Position numbers and translations under genes: made by a program | In this document: piece after piece, positions 27,976-37,173 of the stretch | How positions within the stretch are numbered: the stretch's first letter is position 1 | Layout of the letters: each line of letters opens with the position of its first letter | The notes under the pieces: model-generated | What the model was told of the DNA's origin: nothing | Seen by the model: the letters and a program-made list of their open reading frames with translations, nothing else | The model's database searches: none | Assembly: GCA_020881835.1 (NCBI GenBank) | Contig: CP052876.1 | Span: 2,480,001 to 2,544,000, forward strand | DNA length: 64,000 nt | Direction: 5' to 3' | Source: Kineosporiaceae bacterium SCSIO 59966 | Lineage (GTDB): Bacteria; Actinomycetota; Actinomycetes; Actinomycetales; SCSIO-59966

Positions 27976-29634
27976 ATGTCCCGTCCCCCGACGTCCCGTC
28001 ACCCGTCCCCCGCAGCCTCCCCCCTGGACCGCCCCACCACCATGAGAGCTCTCGTCACCACCGCCGTGTCGGTGGGTCTCGGCCTGTCCGCCGTCGCGGC
28101 CCCCGCCGCGGCGGCACCGAGTCCCGAGCCGCGCCCGATCTCCACTGCCTGCCCGGCGGACCTGACCTCCGGCGCCGGCTTCACCGACGTCAGCGGCGCT
28201 GTCGCCGAGGCCGTGACCTGCGTGTGGCACTGGCAGGTCGCCAACGGGGAGACGACGTACCGGTACTCCCCGGCGGAGACGGTGACCCGCGGTCAGATGG
28301 CGGCCTTCATCGCCCGGTACGTCACCGAGTCCGGCGGGACGCTGCCGGACCGGCCCGCCGACGCCTTTCCCGACGACGGGATGTCGGCGTTCCACACCGA
28401 CATCAACCGGCTCGCCGCCGCCGGGATCGTGCGCGGCGAAGCCAGCGGCCACTACCGGCCTGACCACCCGGTGACCCGGGCGCAGATGGCGAGCTACCTC
28501 CTGCGGGCCGCCGAGTACCGCGCCGGCCAGGACGGCGGCGTCCGGCTCAGCGCGCACGCGGACTACTTCCCCGACGACGCCGGTTCACCGCACGAGCCGG
28601 CAGTCAACGCGGTCGCCTCGGCCGGCGTGGCGGCCGGCTACACCGACGGCAGCTACCGTCCGGACGCCGCCGTCCGGCGCGACCACATGGCCGTCTTCCT
28701 GGCCCGGCTGCTCGCCCTGACCGTCGAGGAGGGCCTCGCCGACCTGCCCGACGGCCGGCCCACGCCGCCGCCCGCGCCGGACCCTGCGCCGGAGCAGGTG
28801 GCGCCGATGGGGTCCTCCCCGTTCGCGCAGGCGGACTGGCTGACCGAGCCCGTCCCGGCGTCCCCGCGCCTGGACCCCCGCTCGGCGGCGATCGCCGGCC
28901 ACCTCGCCGACGGCAAGCACGTCGCCAACGTCCACCAGTACGGCGTGCCCATCCACCGCCCCGCCCCCGGCACCCCCCGCCGCAGCGTCCGGCTCACCGA
29001 GGACTGGGGCCCCAACGTCTTCACCACCAACCCCACCCCGCTGACCGCCGAGCACACCACCTCTGCCGGCAGCGACGCCGCCATGGTCGTCCTGGACCCC
29101 CAGACCGGCACCAGCCACGAGTTCTGGCGGTACTCCTGGAACGGCGGCAACCCCACCGCCTCCTGGGGCACGGTCATGGACCTCGACGGCGACGGCACCG
29201 GCCCCAACGCCCCCACCGGCGCCGGCATCTCCCGCCTCGCCGGCGTCGTCACCACCGAGGAGTTCACCGCCGGCCGCATCGACCACGCCCTGGTCTTCTC
29301 CACCGACAACGCCTGCGCCGGCGACTACCGCTACCCCGCCGCCAAGACCGACGGCGCCAAGACCACCACCGACTGCATCCCCGAAGGCGCCCGCATCCAG
29401 CTCGACCCCGACGTCGACATCTCCACCCTGCCCGCCAAGGACCGCGCCGTCGCCGCCGCCCTGCAGACCTACGGCGCCTACGCCATCGACAACGGCGGGA
29501 CCACCGTGGCCTTCATCTTCCAGACCCCCACCGACGGCACCGACCCCTACACCGCCGCTGGCTGGACCGACTACCACAACATCACCCTGCCCTGGGACCA
29601 CCTACGCGTCCTCGCCACCTGGAACGGCAGCTGA
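27976..29634 (+). CDS. Secreted SLH-domain protein with an unrecognised C-terminal domain
   Basis: The 552-aa protein has a signal peptide ([18 protein letters not shown], cut near APAAAA) after a long polar N-terminus. Three S-layer-homology repeats follow ([57 protein letters not shown]), which should bind cell-wall polymers. After a Pro-rich linker comes a domain of about 275 residues shared with the lipoprotein at 31793-32830 ([46 protein letters not shown]). I do not recognise this domain. AAGGAG lies 7 nt before the ATG at 27976. Codons in the last 650 bp end almost only in C, more uniformly than in the SLH part. Confidence 0.8.
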   Translation: MSRPPTSRHPSPAASPLDRPTTMRALVTTAVSVGLGLSAVAAPAAAAPSPEPRPISTACPADLTSGAGFTDVSGAVAEAVTCVWHWQVANGETTYRYSPAETVTRGQMAAFIARYVTESGGTLPDRPADAFPDDGMSAFHTDINRLAAAGIVRGEASGHYRPDHPVTRAQMASYLLRAAEYRAGQDGGVRLSAHADYFPDDAGSPHEPAVNAVASAGVAAGYTDGSYRPDAAVRRDHMAVFLARLLALTVEEGLADLPDGRPTPPPAPDPAPEQVAPMGSSPFAQADWLTEPVPASPRLDPRSAAIAGHLADGKHVANVHQYGVPIHRPAPGTPRRSVRLTEDWGPNVFTTNPTPLTAEHTTSAGSDAAMVVLDPQTGTSHEFWRYSWNGGNPTASWGTVMDLDGDGTGPNAPTGAGISRLAGVVTTEEFTAGRIDHALVFSTDNACAGDYRYPAAKTDGAKTTTDCIPEGARIQLDPDVDISTLPAKDRAVAAALQTYGAYAIDNGGTTVAFIFQTPTDGTDPYTAAGWTDYHNITLPWDHLRVLATWNGS

Positions 29635-29643
29635 CGGGCGGCC

Positions 29644-30762
29644 TCACAGCACGGCGTCGTAGGTGGCGCGCAGCCGGCGGGCCCATCCTTCGGCGGTGAA
29701 CTCGGCGTCGAACCGCCGTCGGGCCGCCTCGCCCCCGCGCGCCCTCGCCGCCTCGTCGGTGGCGAGGGCGCGCACGGCGTCCGCGAGCCGGCGCGGGTCG
29801 CCAGGGGGGACCAGCACCCCGCACGTACCGTCGACGATCTCTGGCACCCCGCCGACGTCGGAGGCCACGACGGGCAGCCCTGCCGCGAGCGCCTCGATGA
29901 GGGCGGTCGGGAGGGCGTCGAACAGCGTCGGGTGCACGACGAGGTCGGCGCCGGCCAGCACCTGGCGCACGTCCGGCCGGAAGCCGGCGAAGACGACGTC
30001 GAGCGCCAGCTGCCGGGCCCGCTGCTCCAGCGCCGGCCGCAGCGGTCCGTCCCCGAGCAGCACGAACCGGACGCCGCCGTCCCCACCGAGCAGCCGGGCG
30101 GCCTCGAGCAGCTCGGCGTGCCCCTTGCCCGGACGCATCACCCCGACCATCACCGCGACGACGTCGGTGTCGCCCAGTCCCAGCGCGGCCCGCGTCGCGC
30201 GGCGCCGCTGCGGCGTCGCCGCCTCCCCGGGGGCGACGCCGTTGCGGACCGTGACCACCCGGTCGTCCTCGACGTCGAACGTGGCGCGGTACCAGCTCCG
30301 GACGGCGTCGGACACGGCGACCACCCGGTCGGCCCGGTACCGGCGCGCCTGGTGGCCGAGCCAGCGCCGGGCCCGCCCGCCCGGGCCCACGCCGTCCTCG
30401 ATGAGGTGCAGGGAGGACACCAGCGGCAGGTCGTAGCGGGTCGCGGCCAACGCCCCGACGAGGTCGGCGTGCTTGAGGTGGCTGTGCACGACGTCCGCGC
30501 CGCTCGCCCCGACCGCCGCGACCGCGCGTGGCAGCAGCGTCGGGTCCCAGCGGGTCCTGCCGCCCAGGACGGCCACCCTGGCCCCGGCGTCCCGGAGTCG
30601 CTGGGCGTAGGGCCGGCCGTCCCCGGTGAGGCACAGCACGGAGGTGCGCAGTCCCGCGGACGGCCCGGCGGCGGCGAGCTCGAGCAGGGACTGCTCGGCG
30701 CCACCCGGTCCCAGCGCGTGGATGACGTGGCAGACGTGCACCTCGCCCGGGGGCCGGTTCAT
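29644..30762 (-). CDS. Glycosyltransferase family 4 (GT-B)
   Basis: The 372-aa GT-B enzyme has the N-terminal acceptor-side glycine loop HALGPGGAEQS, then VVHSHLKHAD, and the C-terminal nucleotide-sugar site (VMRPGKGHAELLEAA, HPTLFDALPTALIEALAAGLPVV with the EX7E pattern). It transfers a sugar to a lipid-linked or growing glycan at the inner membrane. Donor and acceptor are unknown. The ATG overlaps the deacetylase stop (ATGA). It ends 9 bp from the convergent SLH gene. Confidence 0.9.
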   Translation of the reverse strand: MNRPPGEVHVCHVIHALGPGGAEQSLLELAAAGPSAGLRTSVLCLTGDGRPYAQRLRDAGARVAVLGGRTRWDPTLLPRAVAAVGASGADVVHSHLKHADLVGALAATRYDLPLVSSLHLIEDGVGPGGRARRWLGHQARRYRADRVVAVSDAVRSWYRATFDVEDDRVVTVRNGVAPGEAATPQRRRATRAALGLGDTDVVAVMVGVMRPGKGHAELLEAARLLGGDGGVRFVLLGDGPLRPALEQRARQLALDVVFAGFRPDVRQVLAGADLVVHPTLFDALPTALIEALAAGLPVVASDVGGVPEIVDGTCGVLVPPGDPRRLADAVRALATDEAARARGGEAARRRFDAEFTAEGWARRLRATYDAVL

Positions 30763-31682
30763 CGCCCGGGACGCGGCGCGCGGCCGCTGTGCAGGAGGGC
30801 CTTGAGCAGGTCCGGGACGCCCCGCTCGGGGAAGACCACGGTCCGCCGGACCTCGTACCGCGGGACCTCGGGGCCGTTGACGCCGTCCACGGTGGTCACC
30901 GCGTGGGTGTGGCCGGCGGCCTGGACGGCGGCGAGCGAGGTGTCGTCGTAGTCGACGTCCCGGCCGTTGGGGTAGGCGAGCAGGGAGGCCTCCACCTGCA
31001 GCCGGTCCTGCAGCAGGGCGCGGGCGCTGCGCAGGTCCTCGACCTGGTGTCCGGCCGGCTCCCGGCTGAGGATGTCGTGCCGGCTGGTGTGCGACCCGAC
31101 CGAGAAGCCCTGCCGCACCAGCGACCGGGCCTGGTCCCAGGTCATGAGGAGCCGCCGCGTCGGGTCCGGGCCGACCGGCCGCAACCGCTCGACCACCTCC
31201 TCGACGGCGTGGGCCCGGGCGACGCCGGTGCGGGCCTTGAGCCGCTCGGCGAGGACCGCGGCGACGCGGCGGGCCGTCCCCTGGTCGGGCAGCCGGTAGG
31301 TCGTCCCCTCCCACGACAGCGTCGTCGCCGAGCGGCGGGCGACGGCCCAGCCGAGCCGCTCCCACCACACGTCGGTGGTTCCGGAGAGGAACTCCGGGAC
31401 GAGGAAGAACGTCGCCGGCAGGCCCGCGGCGCGCAGCATCGGGGCGACGACGTCGTGGTTGTCCCGGTAGCCGTCGTCGAAGGTCAGCGCGACGGCGCGC
31501 GGCGGGAGCTCACGACCGGCCTCCAGCGCGGTGAGCGCCTGCCCGAGGTCGACGACGTTCGCGCACCGGGCGAGGGTGCGCAGCTGGCTGGCCAGGCCGC
31601 GTTCACCGCGCCGCGGCGAGGCCGGGAACCCGAACGTCGGGTGCACGTTGTGCCACCCCAGGACGAGCAGCTGCTGCGCCAC
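30759..31682 (-). CDS. Polysaccharide deacetylase (NodB-like, CE4)
   Basis: The 307-aa protein has NodB motif 1 as LTFDDGYRDNH (Asp-Asp pair) and motif 2 as VGSHTSRHDILS (metal histidines). LAYPNGRDVDYDD corresponds to the later conserved block. It removes N- or O-acetyl groups from a glycan, or acts on a biosynthetic intermediate. No signal peptide is visible, which is common for members in polysaccharide operons. GTG 31682 is chosen because GAGGGGG lies 5 nt upstream. The promoter is shared divergently with the lipoprotein gene. Confidence 0.88.
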   Translation of the reverse strand: MAQQLLVLGWHNVHPTFGFPASPRRGERGLASQLRTLARCANVVDLGQALTALEAGRELPPRAVALTFDDGYRDNHDVVAPMLRAAGLPATFFLVPEFLSGTTDVWWERLGWAVARRSATTLSWEGTTYRLPDQGTARRVAAVLAERLKARTGVARAHAVEEVVERLRPVGPDPTRRLLMTWDQARSLVRQGFSVGSHTSRHDILSREPAGHQVEDLRSARALLQDRLQVEASLLAYPNGRDVDYDDTSLAAVQAAGHTHAVTTVDGVNGPEVPRYEVRRTVVFPERGVPDLLKALLHSGRAPRPGR

Positions 31683-31736
31683 ACACGCCCCCTCGTCGAT
31701 CCCGCACTTCGCCCGCGGGACACCGCCGGCGTCGCT

Positions 31737-31743
31737 TACGTTA
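31737..31743. promoter_or_regulatory. Overlapping divergent -10 boxes
   Basis: TACGTT (forward, 31737-31742) and TAACGT (reverse, 31743-31738) overlap. They would give leaders of about 43-45 nt for the lipoprotein gene on one side and the deacetylase-glycosyltransferase pair on the other. Confidence 0.5.
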
Positions 31744-31792
31744 GGCGGGTCGGAGCACCGGCGGAGGCGGAACGACGGATGTCGGGAGACAG

Positions 31793-32830
31793 GTGAGCCA
31801 GGACCGGTCGAGGACGAGCCGCGAGGTGGTGGCCGCCGTCCGCAGGCTGCTCGTGACCACCACCGCCCTGGTCCTGGCGGCGGCCTGCACACCGACCGGC
31901 ACGTCCGTCGCGGAACAGACAGCCGAGTCGGTCCGCGCCGGTGAGCCGGGGACGACAGGCAGCGCGGCGCCGGCGGCGTCGCCGACGCGGCGCCAGGCGT
32001 TCCTGGAGCCCGTCCCCGCCGACCCGGTTCTCGACCAGCGCTCGGACCGGATCGCCGCCCACCTCGGCGCCGGTCCGTGGTCGGCCAACGTCACCCAGTA
32101 CGGCGTCCCGGTGTACGACGCCGAGGGCGCTCCGCTGCGGGACGTCGAGTGCCTGCGCGACTGGGGGCACTGCCGGCTGGAGGCGGCCCCGGTCCCCGTG
32201 CCGGACGACGCGGCCCCCAGCACCGGCACGGACGCGGCGATGGCCGTCGTCGACCGCCGGACGGGCACGAGCTACGAGTTCTGGCAGGTCCGTCGGGACG
32301 GACCGTCCACGTGGGTGACGTCGTGGGGCGACGTCGTCGACCTGTCCCCCGACGTCCCGTCGGTCAGCTCGGCGACCGGCGCCGGACTCGGCCTCGTCGA
32401 CGGCCTGGTCACCCCGCAGGAGATCGCCTCCGGGACGATCCGCCACGCCCTGGTGTTCTCCACCGACAACGCCTGCGCCGGGGACTTTCGGGCCCCGGCG
32501 ACGAAGACGGACGGCACCAGCGACCGAGACGACTGCATCCCGCAGGGCGCGCGCGTCCAGCTGGACCCGGCGGTCGACCTCAGCGCGATCGACGGGCTGT
32601 CACCGGCCGAGCTCGCGGTCGGTCGTGCCCTGCAGCAGTACGGCGCGTACGCGCGGGACAACGGCGGCACGCCGGTCGCCCTCATCTTCCAGACCCCGGC
32701 CGCGGACGACGACCGGCTCGCGCGGGCGGGCCTGGCCGCGGACTACGACCGGCTCGCCCGGCTGCCGTGGGACCGGCTGCGCGTGCTGGCGTCGTGGGAC
32801 GGCGGCCCTCCGGCGTCCGCGGGCCGGTGA
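31793..32830 (+). CDS. Lipoprotein with the same unrecognised domain as the SLH protein
   Basis: The 345-aa protein has a lipoprotein signal (VRRLLVTTTALVLAAAC, Cys about 30). The rest, from LDQRSDRIAAHLG to the C-terminus, aligns with the C-terminal domain of the SLH protein: [92 protein letters not shown]. Paired cysteines (CAGD, DDCIP) are conserved in both and may form a disulfide. It contains no SLH repeats. Its function is unknown. GGGAGA precedes the GTG. Its 3' end overlaps the next convergent gene by 88 bp. Confidence 0.8.
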   Translation: MSQDRSRTSREVVAAVRRLLVTTTALVLAAACTPTGTSVAEQTAESVRAGEPGTTGSAAPAASPTRRQAFLEPVPADPVLDQRSDRIAAHLGAGPWSANVTQYGVPVYDAEGAPLRDVECLRDWGHCRLEAAPVPVPDDAAPSTGTDAAMAVVDRRTGTSYEFWQVRRDGPSTWVTSWGDVVDLSPDVPSVSSATGAGLGLVDGLVTPQEIASGTIRHALVFSTDNACAGDFRAPATKTDGTSDRDDCIPQGARVQLDPAVDLSAIDGLSPAELAVGRALQQYGAYARDNGGTPVALIFQTPAADDDRLARAGLAADYDRLARLPWDRLRVLASWDGGPPASAGR

Positions 32831-33939
32831 CCTGCGGCCTCCTGGTACAGCTGCAGCAGGCCGGCCAGCCACGTCCCGGTCCCGAACCGCTCCTGCACCC
32901 GCCGGCGCGCGGCGGCCCCCATCGCCGCGGCCCGCGCAGGGTCCGTCAGCAGGTCGCTGACGGCCGCGGCGAGCGCGACCGGGTCGCCGGGCGGGACGAG
33001 GACGCCGGTCACCCCGTCGAGCACCACCTCTGGCACGCCGCCCACCGCGCTGGCCACCACCGCCCGGCCGGCGGCGCCGGCCTCGGCCAGGACCGTCGGC
33101 AGGGCCTCGGTGAACGTGGGCAGGACGACGAGGTCACTGCCGGCGAGCAGCGCGGGGACGTCGTCGCGGGCACCGGCGAACGTCACCGCGTCGCGCAGGC
33201 CGAGCTCGCCGGCCTGCCGGCGCAGCGCGGGCCCGGCGTCCCCGTCCCCGACGACGAGCAGGTGCGCGTCCGGGGCCCGGCGGCGCACCGCCGGCCACGC
33301 CTCGAGCAGGACCCGGTGCCCCTTGGGTGGTCGCAGCGCCGCGACGACGGTCACCACCCGGGCCCGGGCCGGCACACCCAGGCCCGCCGGCAGCGGCCGC
33401 GGTGCCGGGTCGGCGAACACGCCCAGGTCGACACCGTTGGGCAGCACCGTCCAGTTGGCCCGGGGCCGGTACCGCTGGGCGAAGGACCGGCGGCACGCCT
33501 CGGACACGAACACGGTGGCTCGCGTCGTCCCGGCGCAGGCGACGGCGAGCCGCTCCTTGACCGCCTCGGAGCCGGTGAGTCCTCCGGCGAGCTGGTGAAA
33601 GGTGCACACGACGGGACGACCGGCGAGCCGCCCGGCTACCGGCGCGAGCACGGACGCGTGCTCGAGGTGGGCGTGCACGACGTCGCAGCCGGACCGACGC
33701 ACCTCGACGGCGAGCCGGTACGCGGCGGCGGGGTCGGCGAGCCTGCGTGCCCCGAGGAACCGTGGCGGCAGACCGGCCCGCGACAGCGCACCGGCCAGGG
33801 ACGCCTGAGGCCCGTCCGGCGGCCCCAGGGACACCACGTCGACGTCCAGCCCGGCCTGGCGGGCCGGCCCGGCCAGGTGCACGAGCAGGTTCTCGGCACC
33901 GCCGACCCGCAGCGAGTCGATGACGACGAGCACCCTCAC
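32743..33939 (-). CDS. Glycosyltransferase family 4 (GT-B)
   Basis: The 398-aa GT-B enzyme starts RVLVVIDSLRVGGAENLLVHL, then VVHAHLEHASVLAPVAG. In the donor domain it has ALRPPKGHRVLLEAW and LPTFTEALPTVLAEAGAAGRAVV (EX7E-type). The GTG overlaps the stop of the upstream glycosyltransferase (GTGA). The last 28 residues (rich in His, Ser, Arg) are encoded opposite the end of the lipoprotein gene and look like a non-conserved extension. The sugar is unknown. Confidence 0.88.
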   Translation of the reverse strand: MRVLVVIDSLRVGGAENLLVHLAGPARQAGLDVDVVSLGPPDGPQASLAGALSRAGLPPRFLGARRLADPAAAYRLAVEVRRSGCDVVHAHLEHASVLAPVAGRLAGRPVVCTFHQLAGGLTGSEAVKERLAVACAGTTRATVFVSEACRRSFAQRYRPRANWTVLPNGVDLGVFADPAPRPLPAGLGVPARARVVTVVAALRPPKGHRVLLEAWPAVRRRAPDAHLLVVGDGDAGPALRRQAGELGLRDAVTFAGARDDVPALLAGSDLVVLPTFTEALPTVLAEAGAAGRAVVASAVGGVPEVVLDGVTGVLVPPGDPVALAAAVSDLLTDPARAAAMGAAARRRVQERFGTGTWLAGLLQLYQEAAGHRPADAGGPPSHDASTRSRSHGSRASRS

Positions 33940-35138
33940 CGAGCCACGTCCACGGCGCCGGGCCGCTGCCGGGCCAGGTAGGCGGCGGCGACCCGGCCGG
34001 CGACGTCGTCCCAGGCCGACCCGTCCCCGGTGGCGGCGTACCCGGCGTCCCCGAGGTCGGTCGCCGTGGCCGGGTCCTCGAGCAGCCGCAGCATCCCGGC
34101 GGCCAGGGCGGCCGAGTCTCCCGGCGGGCAGACCACGCCGGAGCGTCCGTGGCCGACGGCGGCGGCCAGGTCCCCGACGTCCGTGGTCACCACCGGACGC
34201 CGCAGGGTGTGCGCCAGGTGCACCACCCCGCTGGCGTTCGCGACGAGGTAGGGAGTGACCAGGGCCCGGGCGCCGGCCACGAGCGCGGGCACGTCCGCGA
34301 CGGGCACGTACCCGGCCCGCAGCTCGACACCGGGAACCGTGGCGCACCGGCGACGCAGCGCGTCGAGGTCGACGTCGACGCACGGCCCGGCGACGACGAC
34401 CCGCGTGCCCGGACGCCGGGCGACGACGAGGTCGACGGCGTCCAGCAGCAGGTCCAGCCCCTTGTACCTGGCCAGGGCGCCGAAGAACAGCAGGTACTCC
34501 CCGGTCGCCGCCGGGCCGGGGTCCTCCCCGGCGTAGATGCCCTCGTCGCCGTGCGGCACGACGACGGGCTGCCCGGCGTCGGGGAAGGCGGCGACGAACC
34601 CCTCCCGCGAGCGCTCGCCGAGGACGAGGACGACGTCGGTGCCCGCGTAGGCGCGCCGCAGCGACCGCAGCAGCAGCCCCCCGGACTTGTACAGCCCGCC
34701 GTCACCGTCCTCGGTGAACGGGACCGGGGTGTGCGCCACGTCGCCGAGCAGGCCCGGTCGGCCGCCGGCGCGCACCGCCCGCCCCACGGCCAGCGCCGCC
34801 CACGCGTCGACGGGAAAGCGCCACTCGGAGAGCTGGACGACGTCCGGCCGGGTCCGCCGGACGTGCCGGACGACGCGCCGCCACGCCTCGACGTGCCGCA
34901 CAGCGCGCCAGACCCGGCGCACCCGGCGCAGCGGCGCCGGGAGCGCGGCACCCGCGCTCGGGTGCCAGGTCGGGAGCACGGGCAGCATCCGGACGCCGGG
35001 ATGACGAGCGGCCAGCTCCGGCCCGCGACCGGTGAGGAGCTCGACCTCGTGGCCGAGGCGTGCCAAGGCGTCGGCCAGCTGCAGCGTCCACTGGAACAGG
35101 CCGCCGGCCGGACTGTGCTCGACGAGCAGGAACCTCAC
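33936..35138 (-). CDS. Glycosyltransferase family 4 (GT-B)
   Basis: The 400-aa GT-B enzyme begins VRFLLVEHSPAGGLFQWTLQLA. Its central segments include VVQLSEWRFPVDAWAAL and VVVPHGDEGIYAGE. The donor side includes LLFFGALARYKGLDLLLDAVD and TPYLVANASGVVHLAHTLRRPVV. The GTG at 35138 is chosen because it lies 7 nt after TAGCCT (35151-35146), giving a leaderless mRNA for this gene and the overlapping GT4 gene that follows. Upstream and divergent is the GT2 gene. Confidence 0.88.
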   Translation of the reverse strand: MRFLLVEHSPAGGLFQWTLQLADALARLGHEVELLTGRGPELAARHPGVRMLPVLPTWHPSAGAALPAPLRRVRRVWRAVRHVEAWRRVVRHVRRTRPDVVQLSEWRFPVDAWAALAVGRAVRAGGRPGLLGDVAHTPVPFTEDGDGGLYKSGGLLLRSLRRAYAGTDVVLVLGERSREGFVAAFPDAGQPVVVPHGDEGIYAGEDPGPAATGEYLLFFGALARYKGLDLLLDAVDLVVARRPGTRVVVAGPCVDVDLDALRRRCATVPGVELRAGYVPVADVPALVAGARALVTPYLVANASGVVHLAHTLRRPVVTTDVGDLAAAVGHGRSGVVCPPGDSAALAAGMLRLLEDPATATDLGDAGYAATGDGSAWDDVAGRVAAAYLARQRPGAVDVAR

Positions 35139-35260
35139 CGTGCCGAGGCTAGGCACCTCCGGCGTGGGAGGCGGCCGTTTCGACTGAACCCGTGACCCGC
35201 GGTGACGACTTCCGCCGAATCGGCTGCGCGGCGCCCCGACCGGCTGCGAGCGTGGTCGTC

Positions 35261-36493
35261 ATGGACCTGGCGGACCGCGCCGCGGCGCTCACCTGGGCCG
35301 CTGCGGCAGCGGCGGCCTGGACGCACCTCGGCTACCCCCTGCTGATGCGCCGCGCCGCGGCGGGCGCCACCGGCCCGGCGGTCGCCGGCGGTCGACCCGA
35401 CGACACGCTGCCGGCCGTCACGGTGCTCGTGGCCGCACTCGACGAGGAGCAGGTCATCGGCGAGAAGGTGCGCGACTGCCTGGCGCAGGACTACCCGCCC
35501 GCGCTGCTCGAGGTGCTCGTCGTCGCGGACGGGTCCACCGACCGCACCGCTGAGCTGGCCCGGGCCGCGGGTGCCCGGGTGCTCACCGCCCCGGTGCCGG
35601 CCGGCAAGAGCGCCGCGGTCAACCGGGGGGTGCTCGCAGCCACCGGGGAGCTCGTCTGCCTCACCGACGCGAACTGCTCCCTGGCCCCCGGTGCCCTGCG
35701 CGCGCTGGCCGTCGCGGCAGCGGACCCGCGGGTGGCGGTGGTGAGCGGCGCCAAGGTCGTCGTCGGTGCCGGGTCCCACGGCTCCGGGGAAGGCCTGTAC
35801 TGGCGGCTGGAGTCGGTGGTCAAGGCCGGCGAGTCCCGGTTCGGATGCGTCATGGGCGCCCCCGGCGAGGTGTGCGCGGTGCGGCGCTCGACGTTCCGGC
35901 CAATTCCCCCCGGGGTCCTCAACGACGACTACCACCTGGTCTGCGACGCCCTGCTGCACGGTCACCGGGTGGCCTACGCCCCCGCGGCCCGGGCGGTCGA
36001 GACGGTCTCGGCCAGCGCGGCCGACGAGATGGAGCGGCGCACCCGGATCGCCGCCGGCACCTGGCAGACCTCGCTGCGGCACCTGGGCCTGGCCGACCCC
36101 CGGCGCGGGATGACGGCGCTCGCGTTCGGGTCCCACCGGCTGCTGCGCAACCACGTCGTCCCGCTCCTGCTGCCCGGGCTGCTGGCGACGTCCGCGGCGG
36201 CGGCGTCCCGGCACCGCACCGCCCGCTGGTTGCTGGCCGCGCAGGTGCTCGGGTACGGGGCCGGGGCGGCCGGCTGGGTCACCGGTCGGCCCGCCCTCGG
36301 CGCTCCGACGCAGTTCCTGCTGACGAACGCGGCCGCCGTCCGCGGCGCGGTCCGGCTGGCTGCTCGGCGGCAGCCGACGGTGTGGCGCCGGGCCGCGCGC
36401 GGTCCCTGGGTACCGGCGGCTCCTGCGCCGGCAACCTCAGGGAAGCCACTGCAGGAGCCCCCGGAGGAGCGCACGAGAGAGCTGGTGGCCTAG
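35261..36493 (+). CDS. Membrane glycosyltransferase family 2
   Basis: The 410-aa GT2 enzyme has a short N-terminal hydrophobic segment, then the GT-A domain with VTVLVAALDEEQVIGEKV, VVADGSTDRTAELA, and the metal-binding acidic motif LTDANCSLAPGALRAL. Processive-type residues are seen as LNDDYHLVCDALL. Two or three C-terminal membrane segments follow (HVVPLLLPGLLATSA, WLLAAQVLGYG). Such enzymes build glycan chains at the cytoplasmic face. ATG 35261 has only a weak ribosome site. Its TAG shares a base with the GTG of the next gene. Confidence 0.88.
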   Translation: MDLADRAAALTWAAAAAAAWTHLGYPLLMRRAAAGATGPAVAGGRPDDTLPAVTVLVAALDEEQVIGEKVRDCLAQDYPPALLEVLVVADGSTDRTAELARAAGARVLTAPVPAGKSAAVNRGVLAATGELVCLTDANCSLAPGALRALAVAAADPRVAVVSGAKVVVGAGSHGSGEGLYWRLESVVKAGESRFGCVMGAPGEVCAVRRSTFRPIPPGVLNDDYHLVCDALLHGHRVAYAPAARAVETVSASAADEMERRTRIAAGTWQTSLRHLGLADPRRGMTALAFGSHRLLRNHVVPLLLPGLLATSAAAASRHRTARWLLAAQVLGYGAGAAGWVTGRPALGAPTQFLLTNAAAVRGAVRLAARRQPTVWRRAARGPWVPAAPAPATSGKPLQEPPEERTRELVA

Positions 36494-37173
36494 TGCACGC
36501 ACTGCGGACCTCCGTCGTCGTCGGGAGCCTCGCCACGGTGACCGGGCTCGCGCTCGGCGTCCCGGTGGCCCTGGGCCAGCCGGCGTCCTGGACGGCGCAC
36601 GCGACCGTCCTGATCCTGCCGGTGACCCCGGGGGCGAACCCGGACGCGCTCGCCGGCTACTACGACACGCTGAGCCGTGGCAACGTCCCGGCCACCTACG
36701 TGGCCCTGCTGGACGCCGGCGACCCGGCACCGTTCCTGGACACGGAGCTGGACCTGGCCGGCGGTGAGCTGGAGGGGCGCTCGCTGGCGTTCCAGGTGGT
36801 CACCGACACCAGCGTCATCGACGTGGCGGCCACCGCGGCCAGCCCCGAGGACGCCGAGGAGACCGCCGACGCCGCCGCCCGGTGGGCGCAGGAGTCCATC
36901 GCGGAGATGGGTTCGCCGTACCAGGGGCGGGTCGTCGGGACGGCGGAGGGCACGGCGAGCCTGTCGTCGATCGCGACCGGCTCGATGGTGACCGTCATGG
37001 CCCTGGTCGCCCTGGCGGCCGGGGTCGTCGCCCAGCAGGTCGCCTACCGGCTGCTGCGTCGACGGGTGGCCCCGGACGTGGTCGGACACCTCGTCGGGCC
37101 CGTCCCGCAGACCCCGGCCTCCCGCCGCACCGACCGGGTCGCCGTCACCGGCGGCCCGGACGACGGTGGCTGA
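36493..37173 (+). CDS. Wzz-like polysaccharide chain-length/co-polymerase protein
   Basis: The 226-aa protein has two terminal membrane segments (SVVVGSLATVTGLALGVPVAL and MVTVMALVALAAGVVAQQVAY) around an outer domain of about 130 residues. That is the two-TM layout of Wzz/YveK-type co-polymerases. It lacks a tyrosine-kinase domain and the usual proline-rich second TM is only partly matched. Next to the Wzy gene it probably sets chain length or supports export. The GTG start overlaps the GT2 stop by one base (TAGTG), and the stop overlaps the next start by 8 bp. Confidence 0.7.
   Translation: MHALRTSVVVGSLATVTGLALGVPVALGQPASWTAHATVLILPVTPGANPDALAGYYDTLSRGNVPATYVALLDAGDPAPFLDTELDLAGGELEGRSLAFQVVTDTSVIDVAATAASPEDAEETADAAARWAQESIAEMGSPYQGRVVGTAEGTASLSSIATGSMVTVMALVALAAGVVAQQVAYRLLRRRVAPDVVGHLVGPVPQTPASRRTDRVAVTGGPDDGG

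Noticed and set aside
36493-37173. Tyrosine-kinase co-polymerase (Wzc type)
   Set aside because: No Walker motifs or tyrosine cluster. The protein ends soon after the second membrane segment.
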